Counted from the first letter of the stretch, positions 48,566 through 60,947 are shown. The stretch: 64,000 nt of DNA from Cycas panzhihuaensis (GCA_023213395.1 CM041465.1:169577741-169641740), one strand, 5' to 3'. The notes: a model not told the origin generated them from the letters alone. Numbers and translations: made by a program.

Positions 48566-50549
48566 TTTTTTTATAAGGTAAAATGAATTAAAGTGGGTTT
48601 GAAAACAGGGTCCCACAACCTAGTACATCAATACCCAAAGGATAACTGGACAGAGCAAACCATGACAGCCCCACGGAAAAGGCAAGAGAATCCAGATCGC
48701 CGGGACAAGCCCCACGACTAGCTATTGCGAGTCATATCTTTCTCTACCAGAATTAGAAGGTCTTTAGGGAAATCACATCTCCACACTTGCCCTCTCTTGT
48801 TTTTCACCCCCCAGTTTGCCAAAAAGTCTGCTGCTTTATTCCCTTCTCTCAGGGTATGTCTGATACAAACTTCCACTAGGCCCTGAATGGTATCTTTAGC
48901 ATCGTTAATGATAGCCTGGAATTTCCAGTCCGGGCGAGCCACACTTTTTACCGAATTTAGGACAACCTCTGAGTCCCCCTCAATCACCAATCTCTGCAAT
49001 CCCCCACTGTGGGCTAGGTTGAGGGCTTTGATCATCGCATGCATTTCTACAAAGTTATTAGTCTGGGAATCATAATAGTCCGCAAAAGCCCAAATGAGTA
49101 AGTCATTCCAGTCCCTGCAGGTCCCCCCACCTCCGGCTTCCCTAGGGTTCCCTTTTGCTGCCCTGTCAAAATTGATTTTGTACCATGGCTCCACCGGGGG
49201 GATCCATCTGGTGCTTCTAGATTTAGGTACTGTAATTTCTGGATCAATGCCCCATTTGAGCAGAATCCTATTTTCTGATGGGATTGAACGTTTCTCTTTA
49301 GCATTGCCAACACTCTCTTTGATGTCCGAGCAAATTCTGCTGAAGACTCCCATCTGATCCATCTCTTTGCCTTGGAAAGTCCTTCTATTTCTCTCCTTCC
49401 AGATGTTCCAAGCCAAAATCGGGAGAGTGTTTTTCCATATACGGCTGAGAGTGATGCTTTTGAATGGGCTTTGCCATGCCAGCCACAGGTCAGTGATTTT
49501 GTGCGAGAAGGTCCAGCACACTTCTAGCTTACCGAGCAACATCCTCCAGACCTCCCTTGTGAAAGGGCACTCTAGGAGGATGTGATCGATGGATTCCTCC
49601 CTATTGCGACATAGGACACATCTGTTCGCCAATAGGAACCCACACCTCATCAGGTTGTCTAGGGTGAGGATTTTACTCCTGAGGCAGGTCCACCAAAAAA
49701 GAGCTATTTTTGGAATGATGGGGAGCCTCCAGACGCCTTCCAACATTTGGTTTCTCGAATCACCCCTTTTAAGGCATAAGTATTGATAGCCCTGTTTCAC
49801 AGTATACTCCCCTGACGAGCTAAGTGGCCACACCATCGAGTCCTGCATCGGGGATCTAGGGATATAACTCTTACTGAGGATCCTTTTGATCTTATTGAGA
49901 CCCTCCTGCAGATATCCTATCTCTTGAATTTCTTCAAAACTCCTCCAAGACATGTTGCCACTTCCCACAGTCCAGTAATCTTTGATCAGCTTCTCGAAGA
50001 GCCTAACACAAGGAGCCATCAGGGGCACCAAGTCTAGGAGCCCCTTCAGGGCCTTATCGCCGCACCACACATCATCCCAGAATCTTATGGAATTTCCATC
50101 GCCCAATCTCCATTTTAGCCCATCCTTTATGGCGGCCCAAGCTTTGAGGATGCTCCTCCAGACTGCAGAGTAGGCCTACGAGACACTGCAGTCCAGCAGC
50201 GAGCCCCCCTGAATATATTTCCTTGAGAGAATCTTCTCCCAAGGTCTCTTTCCCCCTTTAAACAATCTCCAGCTGAGCTTAGCCCCAAGGGCGGCATTGA
50301 ATAGTGAGATCCTCCGCAAATTAAGGCCACCGGCCCATTTTGGAGAGCAGACTTTGCTCCAACTCACCAAGTGAATCCTGTCTCTGCTTTCTGTTCCAGA
50401 CCAAAGGAATCTTTTCTGAATAGATTCGATAGGTTCGATATGCCCATGGGACCACAAGATGGACATCCAAAACACAGGAATACTCTGAAGAGTAGAGGCG
50501 ACAAGCTGAAGTTTACCAGCTGAACTCAGGAGGGCACCTTTCCAGCCCG
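48566..50549 (-). mobile_element. 5'-truncated plant LINE (L1-type non-LTR retrotransposon)
   Basis: The body is about 1984 bp, read on the minus strand, ending at an A-rich 3' tail (T run 48562-48572 on the plus strand). A perfect 18-bp target duplication flanks it. It contains the C-terminal part of ORF2 only, so reverse transcription stopped early at insertion. The DNA is clearly richer in GC than everything around it and its reading frame has a single stop, so it is much younger than the neighbouring LTR elements. Confidence 0.95.
48718..50549 (-). pseudogene. LINE ORF2 C-terminal part: RT thumb, zf-RVT, RNase H
   Basis: One frame is open from the truncation point near 50549 to the stop at 48720-48718, broken once by a TAG at 50178-50176. 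The start is not native because the 5' part is missing. In order it shows the RT thumb (GWKGALLSSAGKLQLV, then IPVFWMSIL, from 50547), WRLFKGGKRPWEKILSRKYI, GLKWRLGDGNSIRFWDDVW, the zf-RVT knuckle CVLCRNREESIDHILLEC (about 49625-49570) and a plant-type RNase H (about 49190-48780). In the RNase H the acidic residues are present in NFDRA, FVEMHAM, IEGDSEVV and AADFLAN, while the usual Gly after the first Asp is Arg. The finger and palm of RT and the endonuclease are absent. Confidence 0.93.
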
Positions 50550-50567
50550 CTTCAAAAAATTGATTTT
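50550..50567. repeat. LINE target-site duplication, right copy
   Basis: CTTCAAAAAATTGATTTT, identical to 48548-48565. It follows directly on the 5'-truncated end of the LINE. Confidence 0.95.
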
Positions 50568-51350
50568 GATTATTATTCTTTTATAAAGTTTAATTTTAAT
50601 TAAATTAAATTTAATTTCTATTTAAGATCCTTATTGGGGGCTTTATTTTATTCTTATTTGACCTCATATAATGGGTTTTAACTTGAAAAGATGTGGATTC
50701 TAAATATATTAAGCTCTATTTTAAATTATTTTCATAATAAAAAAGTTTATGTGATATTTCATATCATTTTGAGGTCCACTAGCCCCTTAGTTGCTTAGAG
50801 AGTGGTCACATGTAGCCTTAATAAGATCAGGGGCCAACTTGTAAAGGGGGATTAAGCTAATCTTACTTTGTTTTTTGTCCAGAAGGAGTACCTATTAGTA
50901 TTTTGGCTATATCTTTTCAACATAAAGTCAAATTTGAGCATTATCTAAACCATTAGAATTCTAATTCAAAGGGATATAGATTGGAACCATTTTTAGCCAG
51001 ATTTGAATAGTTTATGAAGGAGTTATAATCTACCAAATTTAAGATTTCTATTTAAGTTAGAATAAGACCTGTTTTTAGAAATTAAAGGCCTTATTTTCAT
51101 TTTGGATAGAATCTAGCTACTAAATGTTATTTATTTATCACTTATATACTATCCTATCTTAATTTTTTGGCTAACAAGTGCTTATGATTTACGGTTTTAG
51201 GTGTCCTTGTTAGGTGAAATAGGGTGATCCTCACTTGGAGCAAAGTTCCATAAAAGAGCACTCTTAACCCTATAATCCCTTTAAATTTTCTATATTTCCT
51301 TTTAGTTTTTACTTTTGATTATTAAAAAGAAGTCTTATTTTTAAGCAAGA
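50568..51350. other. gene-free region right of the LINE
   Basis: No gene is seen. It continues into the LTR-like block of element H and may be the outer part of that LTR, but no second copy is in the window to test this. Confidence 0.45.
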
Positions 51351-51870
51351 TCATATTAAAATTCACCTTTAACTTAATAGATTAATAAGATAATCCCTAA
51401 TCTACAAATCAAACTTTATCAATCATGTAAGAGGAATGGTTAGGACCCTAAAGTTACCACTCTACACATGTCTTTAGATCTTCTCAAATTCTACAAATAT
51501 TAGAGAAGACCATTAGCTATAAGATATAATAAATAATATGATGAGATATAAACTCTACCTTGGTATTTAGAGACTAGGCTAGACCTAGAGGGGATAAGTG
51601 TCATAGTTAGAAGATCTCAGATAGATCTATCACTAAGCATAAGTCTAACTTAGATGGACCAACAAGTCACAGGGTTCTTTGACCTTCTTAGCAATCTACG
51701 TACTAAGGTATATAGAGATTAGAGCTCATATATTAATATATAGGGTTCCTGATTTCCCATATATGGGTAGGTGCCACTAGATAGAATAATAACCAAGGGC
51801 CTTTTAGAGACCCTTAAACTTAGCATTCTAGCTTAGTAGCCCCACTAGGTAGATAGGACACAAAAATGAC
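51350..51870 (+). repeat. LTR-like block, copy 3 (probable 5' LTR part of element H)
   Basis: It is the reverse complement of the blocks at 3560-4200 and 6950-7620. Shared phrases include AGGACCCTAAAGTTACCAC and GGTAGGTGCCACTAGA. It ends about 65 bp before the gag start of H. No standard primer site is seen in the gap. Confidence 0.65.
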
Positions 51871-51934
51871 ATAAGAAGACACTAAAAGACACCTAAAGTC
51901 ACTCTAAAGGACACACTAAAATAGAAACCTAAAT

Positions 51935-53035
51935 GCTCATATCCATTACCATTAAACTTAATGGTATATATAACTTTTTAGCTTGAAAAAAACTGATTAA
52001 AAATCTCTTTATCGTGAATGATTATTGGGCTTATGTTAATGGTGACATGCCACTATCTAAACCTACTAAGGATTCAAATGATCCTATTATTGAAATATCA
52101 CCTAATCCAATTGCCTTAGCTAACTTTAAAGCTAAGGATAATATAGCCCTATCATTCCTCTACTTATATGTAGAAGACCAAGTGGATCAAAGTATTGAAA
52201 CCACTAAAACCTCCTATTAAGCATGGAGTATCATTTGTACCATTTATGAGAGGAATGATGATTCTAGGTCTTTAACATTGAAAGCATGCGTATTTGGCAT
52301 ACATTTTACTGAAACTATTATAGCCAACTTAATAGAAGCTAAAATAATAAGAAAACAACTCATCATACTTGGTGAATCTCTATCTGATCATGACCTTATA
52401 TCAAGCATCCTTAACATTCTTCCCATAGAATATAATAATGTTATATTTAGACTCTATGATACATTTACCAAAATAGACTTCAACACTTTTAAGGGACTTT
52501 TGATTAGAGAGAAGAACATTTTCAATTGCTAAGGACTAGCATTTATCTATGACTCAACTCCTATATTTGTAGCCAAGAATTCGGAAGGAAATAAGCCATC
52601 TCAATGGCTAAATTAGAAGTCAAGTAATCTTAAAACCCTTACTCAGTAGTTTAACTCTTTGAACATCTTATAGTAGCTAAGTCAACAACCAACACATTAG
52701 CAACCACAATCTTAACTAGTTGGAACTTCCTCTGAATAATTTGAATAGCCTCAATAGCCTTAACATTCATAACAACCACAATAACTTTAACAAATAAGGA
52801 ATCAACAATGTAGACAAAATATCACCTGCATGTTTTATAGAAAAGATGGACACCTTATTATTGATTATAGGAGAACACAAGCTAATTTTTAGATGCTTTA
52901 AAACTAAGGGATATAATCATGTGGGCCTAACTTTTAATAAGGAGGTCCTAGCTTTCAGTAAGAGGGTCCTAGCTTCCAACAAGGTGGCCCTTACTTTCAA
53001 CAAAGAGGCCCTAGCTATTCATAAGAAGGACTAAC
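51935..53035 (+). pseudogene. element H gag with zinc knuckle and heptapeptide repeat
   Basis: The start is near 51940, where the reading is IKLNGIYNFLA, a stop, KKLIKNLFIVNDYWAYVNGD, the N-terminal copia Gag block. The UBN2-type core is open at 52278-52532 (GESLSDHDLISSILNILPIE, FKGLLIREKN). The knuckle near 52833-52880 reads CMFYRKDGHLIIDY, with two of three cysteines changed to Tyr. It is followed by five seven-residue repeats. Gag would package the element RNA. Confidence 0.85.
52923..53027 (+). repeat. five 21-bp repeats coding GPxFQQ(G/E/R)
   Basis: Units start at 52923, 52944, 52965, 52986 and 53007. In frame they read GPNF-stop-stop-G, GPSFQ-stop-E, GPSFQQG, GPYFQQR and GPSYS-stop-E. 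The stops stand exactly where the repeat has Gln. The array directly follows the zinc knuckle. Confidence 0.9.
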
Positions 53036-53235
53036 TACCAGAGTAATACTACCAATAAAATTAGAATTAAAGGTAAAATTAGAACTAGGGTCAACCAAAT
53101 AAGTAAAAGTTTCTACTGAGAAACTTAAGGAACAACCAAACTACACAATAAGGAGGTAATATGGTTGACTCTCAACCCTCTTCTCAAAACTTATTCTTTA
53201 CAACTTTGTCATCTCAATATGATGATAATTCTTAA

Positions 53236-53575
53236 TTACTAGATTTTGGTGCCACACATCATATGACTAGAACTAAATATTTGCTAGAGGAGACTTATCC
53301 AATTAAAGCTCAAACTATTATATTTGGAGATAATCTCACCTATGATGTGACCAAAATTAGAAGGGCTCCTATTACTTTAAATGACTCTAAAATTTGGCAA
53401 CACACAAATAATATTTTTCTAGTTCTAGGCATGAAGATGAATTTGCTCTCTATTAGCCAAATTGATAAGCAAAACTTAGATGTCTTTTTTATCCAGGGCA
53501 TCTACACAATAAAAAACCATACTACTAGATAACTCATTGCAACAAGATAAGAAGATAGTATCTTATATAAATTTG
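53236..53575 (+). pseudogene. element H protease, cut by element G
   Basis: Around 53240-53275 the reading LLDFGATHHMTRT stands for the usual LIDSGATHHMT: the catalytic Asp is kept, but Ser has become Phe. It continues through QTIIFGDNLTYDV and ILVLGMKMNLLSISQ-like text (53405-53465). The frame runs on with stops to the edge of element G near 53639 and resumes at 61262. Confidence 0.85.
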
Positions 53576-53639
53576 ATAGGTTTCCTATACCCACTAGTCC
53601 ACCACAAGAATCTTGTTCTATGATATATAGAAATCTTTT

Positions 53640-53956
53640 TTAAAGGAATGATAGATCTAGGGAATAAATCACTCACATGCACATAATGATAATGGAAAAT
53701 GAAAAAGAGATAAAACAAGATATAAGAGCTAAGCTTAGAGGTAAGAATGAATAATGACTCCATCCTTGAGATTTTACCTTTTATTATTGATGATGAGTAT
53801 TAGGGTCAGGATTTTCCCGCCTAATAACATGAACCTAAAATTACATCTAAATGCACATAAAGTATATTTTATTAAGAGACTAATGTTAACAGTATATCCT
53901 AAGGTCATATAATTAATCTACATAAATGACCTTGATACATTAACCTCTTTCAATCC
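53640..53956 (-). repeat. element G 3' LTR
   Basis: It matches 60950-61261 along its length, for example AATGAATAATGACTCC and GACCTTGATACATTAACCTC. Its inner end adjoins the purine tract complement CAATCCCCCCCTTAA (53950-53964). The outer end is set by alignment and is accurate to a few bases. Confidence 0.88.
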
Positions 53957-54429
53957 CCCCCTTAATGGTGGAAAGTCATTTTGAGAAAATCTATTGTATG
54001 AGGTTTTTATTTGAGCCTCATTATTACATTAAAATTCTAAATGAGAATTTTGTGGGAAAACCCTCATGGGGAATAAAGACCCACAGACTTTCTAAGATCT
54101 ATAGCCCCTTTTATAAATTAAGATGGCTAAGGTGGCTCTTTGATGTAGCCTGATAGCCAAGAAGCTTAAATGTGAAGCTTAATCTTCTAAGTCTCCATGT
54201 ACCATTTGGTCATCCCTTATGCCCTTTTGGGTTTTCACTGGTTCCAATTTTTTAAAACTAGTACAACCCTTGTCCATTCCTTCCCACATGGGGTTTTCAT
54301 AAATAGGATAGAGAAGAGACATATTCTTATTCTTCTACACCCACAAGGGATTTTTAAGAAGAAAATAGAGTATGATGATCCTGTTACCATCTTCTTTGAT
54401 TAGTCGAAGATGGAGGCCCTAAGGTCAAT

Positions 54430-55990
54430 ATACCTTTAGAACTATTCAAACTTCACCCTTTCCGACAGTTTGGTAAAGATATTAGCGAATTAATCTATTA
54501 TGAGATAGTATTCTAGTTGAATTGTACCGTCATGAATAAGTTCTCTAATCCTGTGGACTTTCATACTTATGTGTTTAGTACGATCATGAAATATAAGATT
54601 TTTTGCCATGCAGATTGCTGATTGATTATCTATATGAAGGCCAGTAGGACTTGTTTGGGTGATATTTAATGTTTCTAATAATTTTCTAAGTCATATCACC
54701 TCCTTGCTGGTCTCAGAAGTAGTAATGTATTTAGCTTCGACAGTTGAATCTACAACTATCTTCTACAATCTGGATCTTTATGATATTGGTACTATTCTAA
54801 GAAACATTACATACCTAGATGCAAATCTTTTTGTATCTTTATCTCTTACAAAGTCTAAGTCTGTGTATGTAGAAAGCTTAAATTTATTATAAGGTTCATA
54901 CAACAAACCAAATCTACTAGTTATCTTTAGGTATTTTAACACTTGAATTATAGCGTGCCAATGATTTTGCTTAGGATTTATCATAAATCATGCAAGAATA
55001 CTAACAGAGTGTGCAATATCTGGCCTTATATTAGTATTATAGATGAAACTACCTACAAGTTTCCTATAGAGTATTAGTTCTACCTCCCTAGTATCACCAT
55101 CAACTCAGAGTTTAGTATTAGGATCCATATGTAATTTTATTGGTCGAGTATCTTCTAATTAAAACTTTGTTAGAAGATCGTTGATGTATTTTTCTTGGGA
55201 AAGGAAAATTTTTCCATTCTTTTATGTTACTTCAATTCCCAAGTAATATTTCATCAAGCTAAGGTCAAACAATTTGAACATTTTGCCAAGGTCCTTTTTC
55301 AGCTGGCTTATTGCCTATTCACTATTACCCGTTACTAGCATGTCATCCACAAAGATTATGAGATAAATGGATTTATCCTTATGGCACTTGATGAATAATG
55401 TTGCATCAATATCTTGGTAGTCATAAACCTCGTATCCAAGTTATCTCATTCTTTTAGACAACTTAGCAAACCAAGCATAAGAGGCTTATTTAAGGCCATA
55501 CAAGGACTTTCTGAGCCTACAAACCTTATGCTCTTGACCTTTGATCTTATATCCTTCTAGCTAAGCTCTATAAATTTCTTCTTCCAGACCTCCATTGAGA
55601 AATGTGGTCTTAATATTAAGTTGGTGGATTTTCTAACCCTGTTGAGTAGCCAAGGCTATAAGAGTTCTAATTATAGGCCACTTGGTTATAGGTGCAAATA
55701 CTTGAGTGAGTTGATGCCTTTCCTTTATATAAATCCTTTAGCTACCAACCTCGCCTTATGTTTTTTAAGGGTACCATCTGATCTATATTTATTTTTAAAC
55801 ACCCATTTATTTTGAACTACTTTTCTACTAAGTGGTAGATCAATGATCTCATATGTACTATTCTTGATAAGAGATTGGTACTCTTCATTCATGGCATTTC
55901 TCTAAGCTGCATGTTTTACAACTTCTTGGTATATTAAGGGCTCTTCATTAAGAGTAAGGAACATTTCTACCGATTTAAAATTAATATATA
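54430..55990 (-). pseudogene. element G reverse transcriptase and RNase H
   Basis: RT blocks include KHKARLVAKGF near 55770-55735, YGLK text near 55510, LIIFVDDMLVTGN at 55363-55325 with the polymerase centre intact, and YYLGIEVT near 55250. RNase H includes MINPKQNHWHAIIQVLKYLK (54984 on), FVRDKDTKRFASRYVMFLRI, VVDSTVEAKYITTSE, HIDNQSAICMAKNLIFHD and IRELIHDGTIQLEYY. Stops at Gln-like sites and a frameshift between 55700 and 55400 inactivate it. Confidence 0.9.
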
Positions 55991-56700
55991 ATGATCCCTA
56001 GATCCTTATTCTATGAGCACTTTAAGTACTAGTTTTATCCACCTCATATGGTCATATGTCCTTATTGAGCTGGCGGGCTTCTCGAGATCCTTGAGTTGGG
56101 AATGAGATCTTCATTTCCTCAACTTCTTGGTTCTCATCTTATTCATTAAAATGATCATTTTGTGAGGAAGATATTGATGTGCCTGAGGAAGATGGTCCTT
56201 CTACCACTATTTTACCTTTGTCAACTAAAGGTAGAGATAATGGTTCTTCTATAATAGTTTTATCTTTGTCAACTCTTTTATCTTCAAAGGATGGTGTTGG
56301 ATGTGCACTCATTGGTTCAGAATTATAACTTTTATCCTCTGAGGCTCTATTATTAACTTCTAATATTTAGAGTAATTTATGTCTATCCTCCCCACCCCCA
56401 CCCCCATAAATTTTAAAATCTGAACATCATACTTGATAACATCATTATAACGGTGTGAGGGTATTTTGGAGTCTAATCTAAGTAACTGATCCTCTGTCTC
56501 TATAAAAACGGCATCTCTAGTAACGATGATTTTTCGTTGTGAAGGTATAAAGCCCTTATATCCTTTCTTATCCATAGGATATCCAACAAAGATGTCTTTA
56601 AGTGCCCTTGGCTAGAGTTTATTTTGATCTATATCCATAATATAAGCATAGCATATAGAGCCAAAAATTTTGAAGTAGTGAACAATGGGGGCTTGTCTTG
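55990..56700 (-). pseudogene. element G integrase C-terminus and linker
   Basis: The stretch 56575-56360 reads MDKKGYKGFIPSQRKIIVTR, DAVFIETEDQLLRLDSKIP and KFMGVGVGR. This follows the copia core (YFKIFGSICYAY near 56680-56645) and carries the G-rich codons behind the homopolymer of element E. The linker to RT (56340-56000) is rich in Ser, Asp and Glu, as is usual. Confidence 0.8.
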
Positions 56701-57880
56701 ACCACTTTTCATTAGGTGATTATCCTTCCTTTGGTGGGCTAATAGTATTGATACAATAAATAGCTATCTAGATTGCTTTAGCCCATAAGTAGGTAGGTAC
56801 ATTTTTGTATACTAACATAGCTCGATCCATGTTCATGATTATCCTATTTATACATTAAACAACTCTATTTTGCTATGGGGTACCTGCTACTATTGTTTAA
56901 TACTTGATGCCATTGTTTCAAATATAGATTTCAAACTCATATGAGGTATATTTGCCACCATTATCAATTCGAAGATATTTGAGTTGATAACATGACTCCT
57001 TTTTAGTATGGGCTTTGAATTATTTGAATACATAAAAAGCTTCATCTTTCTTGTGTAGAAAAGCTACCCATATTTTTATAGTGAAACCATTGATAAAAGA
57101 GATATAATATAACTTGCCCTTTAATGAAGAAATGGGAATTGGTTGGCACAAATAAGAGTGTATTAATTGTAATGGATGACTCAATTTCCATTGACTTTTG
57201 GAAAAAAGTTGTTGATGAGATTTGGCAATGATACAAGCTTCACATTTAAAGGGCTTAGAGGAAAGCTTTGGAAGATTTAGAATAGTGTTGCAAAGATCTC
57301 TAAGTCTATTAATATAAATATAGCCCATGCAAGCATGCCAAAGAGCTTCTGGTGATAATATTAAATGGGTTAAGATGGAATTAAATGTAAATTCTTCATC
57401 AACATAAGGGCTTTGGGTACAATGAGCTTCAGAAGAGGGAGAACTATTCAGTAAAAAGAGTTTGCCAGAGAGATGTCGAGTCAAGACCACTTAATTAGTT
57501 AGAGGGTGAATGACCTAGAGAGTTTGGTTATTTACAGTTATACTTAGATTAAATCTATGAGAGACAAGTATGGATAAGAATAGTAGGTTTTGTTTGAGAT
57601 TGGGTATGTATAAGACATCAATTAATATAAAATCTTTTAAGCCTAGTAGTTTCAGGTGAATGTTACCAATTCCTTTAAAAGGTTATTGTGAATTATCAGT
57701 CATGTGAACAACTCCTTAAATATTTGAGTTAAATGTTTGATATAGACTACAATTACATATCATATATTAAGTTGCTCCTGTGTCCATGATCCACTGCCCA
57801 TTAATTAAAGCTACACTATTGGTAATTTTAATAGGCCTTAGCATTGGTGAAGGGAATTCAAAAGTGATATATTTGCATCA
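56700..57880 (-). pseudogene. element G protease, GAG pre-integrase and integrase
   Basis: Protease text is weak near 57800-57740, around a phrase for WIMDTGAT. The 156-residue stretch 57490-57020 holds ALWHACMGYIYINRLRDL, KPFKCEACIIAKSHQQLF, then YLCQPIPISSLKGKLYYISF and AFLHKKDEAFYVFK, the GAG pre-integrase domain and the start of the integrase core. The rest of the core is read to about 56750, with a TDNGGKYTSYE-like block near 56965-56930 and IYCINTISPPKEG near 56760-56725. Confidence 0.87.
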
Positions 57881-58843
57881 AGCTTTAAAGTATCTCTTTC
57901 GTTTATCAATGGCATTCAATGCTGAAGATCCCTCAATTCTTTGAAAGTGTGCTTGTTTAAAACCTGCACCACTAAAGGATTTTTTACAAGTTTCTTCAAC
58001 ATTATAAGCTCCATGTTTTGGTTAGAACTTAGCCAACTTATAAGTAGTAGTTCTACAATTTTTTGCAAAGTATCCTTTATAGTTACACCGATCATACATA
58101 ATAACTTGATTACCAGTCCCTGAAGAGGTACTAGTTTGACTTGACTATCTTGCTCTTTGTTAAGGTGGCCTTTGGCCTTGAGACTGTCAAGGTTGTAACT
58201 GAGGATTTGATTGACCTTATGGATGATTTTCCATATTTCTTTCTCTTCTTCTTGCTCAATTGTTTCCTCTGCCATGAGAGGAACCTTGATTTTTTATGTA
58301 GCAAACTTCTTCTTCCACCTCAAAGGCTGCATCTAGAAGAGATTCAAAGGCTACAAAGCTGCTATCAAGGGTCTTGTCAAATTCTATGAACTTCTCATAA
58401 AGTGCTTCCAAGTTGAGTATCTTCAATGTTCCATTAGATTAAAGACTCCTAAGCAAGTTTTTATAATCAGGAACATGTAAACATGATTGGATTAAGAATG
58501 TCTAAGTGATATATTGGGTCTTGAAGTCTTTATCAATTATCTATTTTATTAGTCAAACAAGATTTATTATCTCATGAGTTCGTCCCTTCTGCATTTTTAA
58601 TTTGTTCATTTTCAAAACAAGATGAACAAATTCTAAATCTAACTTAATATCAAAGTTCTTCTTAAGAACTTCAAGGACCTTCCAAGTTGTATCATGTTTC
58701 TCTTCATTAATCAAGTTGTGTAAGGAGTAATTAGTAACTAACAGAATTCCTGCACGAATCTCTTTATCATCTATCTTCCATTGTAGTTTGGCTACAACAT
58801 CTATAAGAGTTATTGGGGCAGATCCACTAGAAGTAGGTGTCAC
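57880..58843 (-). pseudogene. element G gag
   Basis: A 96-residue open stretch, 58843-58553, starts MTPTSSGSAPITLIDVVAKL and contains LHNLINEEKHDTTWKVLEVL and LEFVHLVLKMNKLKMQKGRT, a UBN2-type Gag core parallel to element E. The frame continues with stops to the knuckle at about 58100-58060, reading YDRCNYKGYFAKNC, where the first Cys and the His have become Tyr. The second part includes KFIEFDKTLDSSFVAFESLL. The start choice rests on the alignment with E. Confidence 0.85.
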
Positions 58844-58859
58844 AGTTGTTGTAGGTATG

Positions 58860-60935
58860 ATAGTTGTAGGCTACAAGTGGGGTCTCCAAAGGCCTTTATA
58901 CTTTACAGCATTTTTAACTCCAGTGTATTATAAATCCTAATTTTCTTTGCCTTTCAATATGCAATTGATATTCTACTTGAATTGAGATGACATGGTGACG
59001 ATGATGAAGTAGAAGAGATGATAGAAGTATGTGCCACTGACACGTGTGGCTAGTGTACCTAGTATAGTAGGGATATGGAAATGAATGCTATGATGAGAAG
59101 TAAGCAATGATTAAGTGTTTTTAACAACTATGAAAAATAAGTATAAGCAATACTGCAAGAATGAGGCCTAATATAGAGTTAGCAAAGAGTGGTGATGTGT
59201 CATGCCACTAACCTCTAACTTATATCTAAATGTAAGTAAGGTTTCAATGCCTAAGTCTTCTAGTATACGATTAGGATCTTCACCCACGATACCCACACCT
59301 ACTCTTGGTGATAAAATCCAAGTCACATTGGAGCCCAAGTACTCATAGTCCTCATCTAGTTCACCAGTGAGAAGCTATATACCTCCTCCAAAGAGTCAAA
59401 TGGTACATGCATATCCCATGACTATGATGGATATTAGATTAGGTTAATTTTAATCTTACATTAGGGTTTTCAATTTTCCTAGGTGATTATCAAAATTATC
59501 TTTGATTTAAGGCTGTAGGTATAGCTAACCTGTCCCTCCACCACTATTCTAGTTAAGACTAGACCCAGTATGAAACTCACACTCCCCTTAGGGCCTAGAC
59601 TTCAGCCAACCGTTATCTATTTCAACCTAAAAGGTGAGTATGCATACAAATTAAGAACTGGCGGTATAGATCGTACAAATGAGATTCATTTTAGGAATAA
59701 TGTAAGTTATTTCTAAATAATTAAAAACTGAAATAGAAAGTTGCCAAATATACTTACTTACCTTTTGTGCTTGCTTTGTTGTTGTTACTGCTTTTGTGAT
59801 GCTTTATGCTATGTATGCAAATAGAAAAAACATAGTAGATTTAGCAAGGGAACCAGATGTTACTTTTAATCCAAGGTTTCTGTTGCTTAAGTACAATATT
59901 TCTAAATATGTTTTTAGAATTTTGAATACAAAAGCCATAATAGGATAAAACGTAAATCAACTTACCACTAAAATACTAATTTTTCTAAATCTATATGCAT
60001 GCTATTTTTCCTTATTTTATGATTTTTTTATAAAATTTACAAATAATAAAAAAATGAGAAATTTTTATAAAAAATTACAAATATGAAGGCCTAAATGATG
60101 GAATTTAAATTTATGACAGAAAGAAAAATTGTTCAAAATATTATTTTTAATAGAGCAATGAAGTTAGATTTCTAAAAATGCATAAAAATGTTTTGTCTAA
60201 AAAAGGCACAAAAGCATAATCCTGCCAAATCCATTGTCTTATAATTTCAACTTTAATATGTAAAAACTTATGTCTTGACATGTACATCAACTTTTCCTTC
60301 TACATCATCTCCAAAATTAGCTATAAAATTACTCGAAATATCCTTATAATGTCATTTATTAAGTTGAGTAGGCAAATTCAACATCCATGAGAAAACTGCA
60401 TAAATCTCACTAACCAGTAAATGAAATTTGATGAGATTTATCCTAAAATGATTTTAAGATATAAATCTATCAGATCCCTTAAAAACGCTTTCAAATTTTT
60501 AGCTTATAGTTAAAGGATTTCATTGAGAAAATTGTCGTAAGTCACTTATCCACAAATTTTACCATTTTGTCTCAGTTAAAACTCACTATTGTAGGTTGAA
60601 TTTGAAGCTGCTCTAGAAGACGAAAATGATCATCTAGTCAAGATGACCCTGCATTCCAAATTTCATCAAAATTTGATATGATCAAAATTTTCATAACATT
60701 ATAAGCCTTTAATGCTTCTGAGAATCTTCTAGCAACTAAATGGCTTCAAAAACTTGTATTTTCCACCTCTAAATTTTTTCACACATAGAGAAAGTAACAA
60801 CATATAAATTACTATAATTTTAAGCTCTTAAAATATTAAAAATGATGAGTGCACTTTTTAATATTTCACATTGTAAGTGAATGAGAAGTAAAATGACTCC
60901 ATGCAAGTGGAATGGAGTGAATAGATCCCCTTTTA
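58860..60935 (-). other. element G leader, about 2.1 kb, untranslated
   Basis: It aligns with 38748-40922 of element E in order and orientation. No frame with a domain is seen. Similarity appears as high as in coding parts. Confidence 0.75.
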
Positions 60936-60936
60936 A

Positions 60937-60947
60937 CTCTAATACCA
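60937..60947 (-). other. element G primer binding site
   Basis: The minus strand reads TGGTATTAGAG, one change from TGGTATCAGAG, the tRNA-iMet complement. Confidence 0.85.

Noticed and set aside
49047-49313. Several open frames of 60-90 residues on both strands inside the LINE (49047-49313, 48887-49075, 49094-49357, 49367-49585, 49589-49786, 49982-50173)
   Set aside because: They are shadows of the LINE ORF2 frame in GC-richer DNA. None has a motif.
53965-54403. Two plus-strand frames of 62 and 68 residues, next to the LTR of G
   Set aside because: They lie between the 3' LTR and the RNase H end of element G, on the opposite strand, and show no domain.
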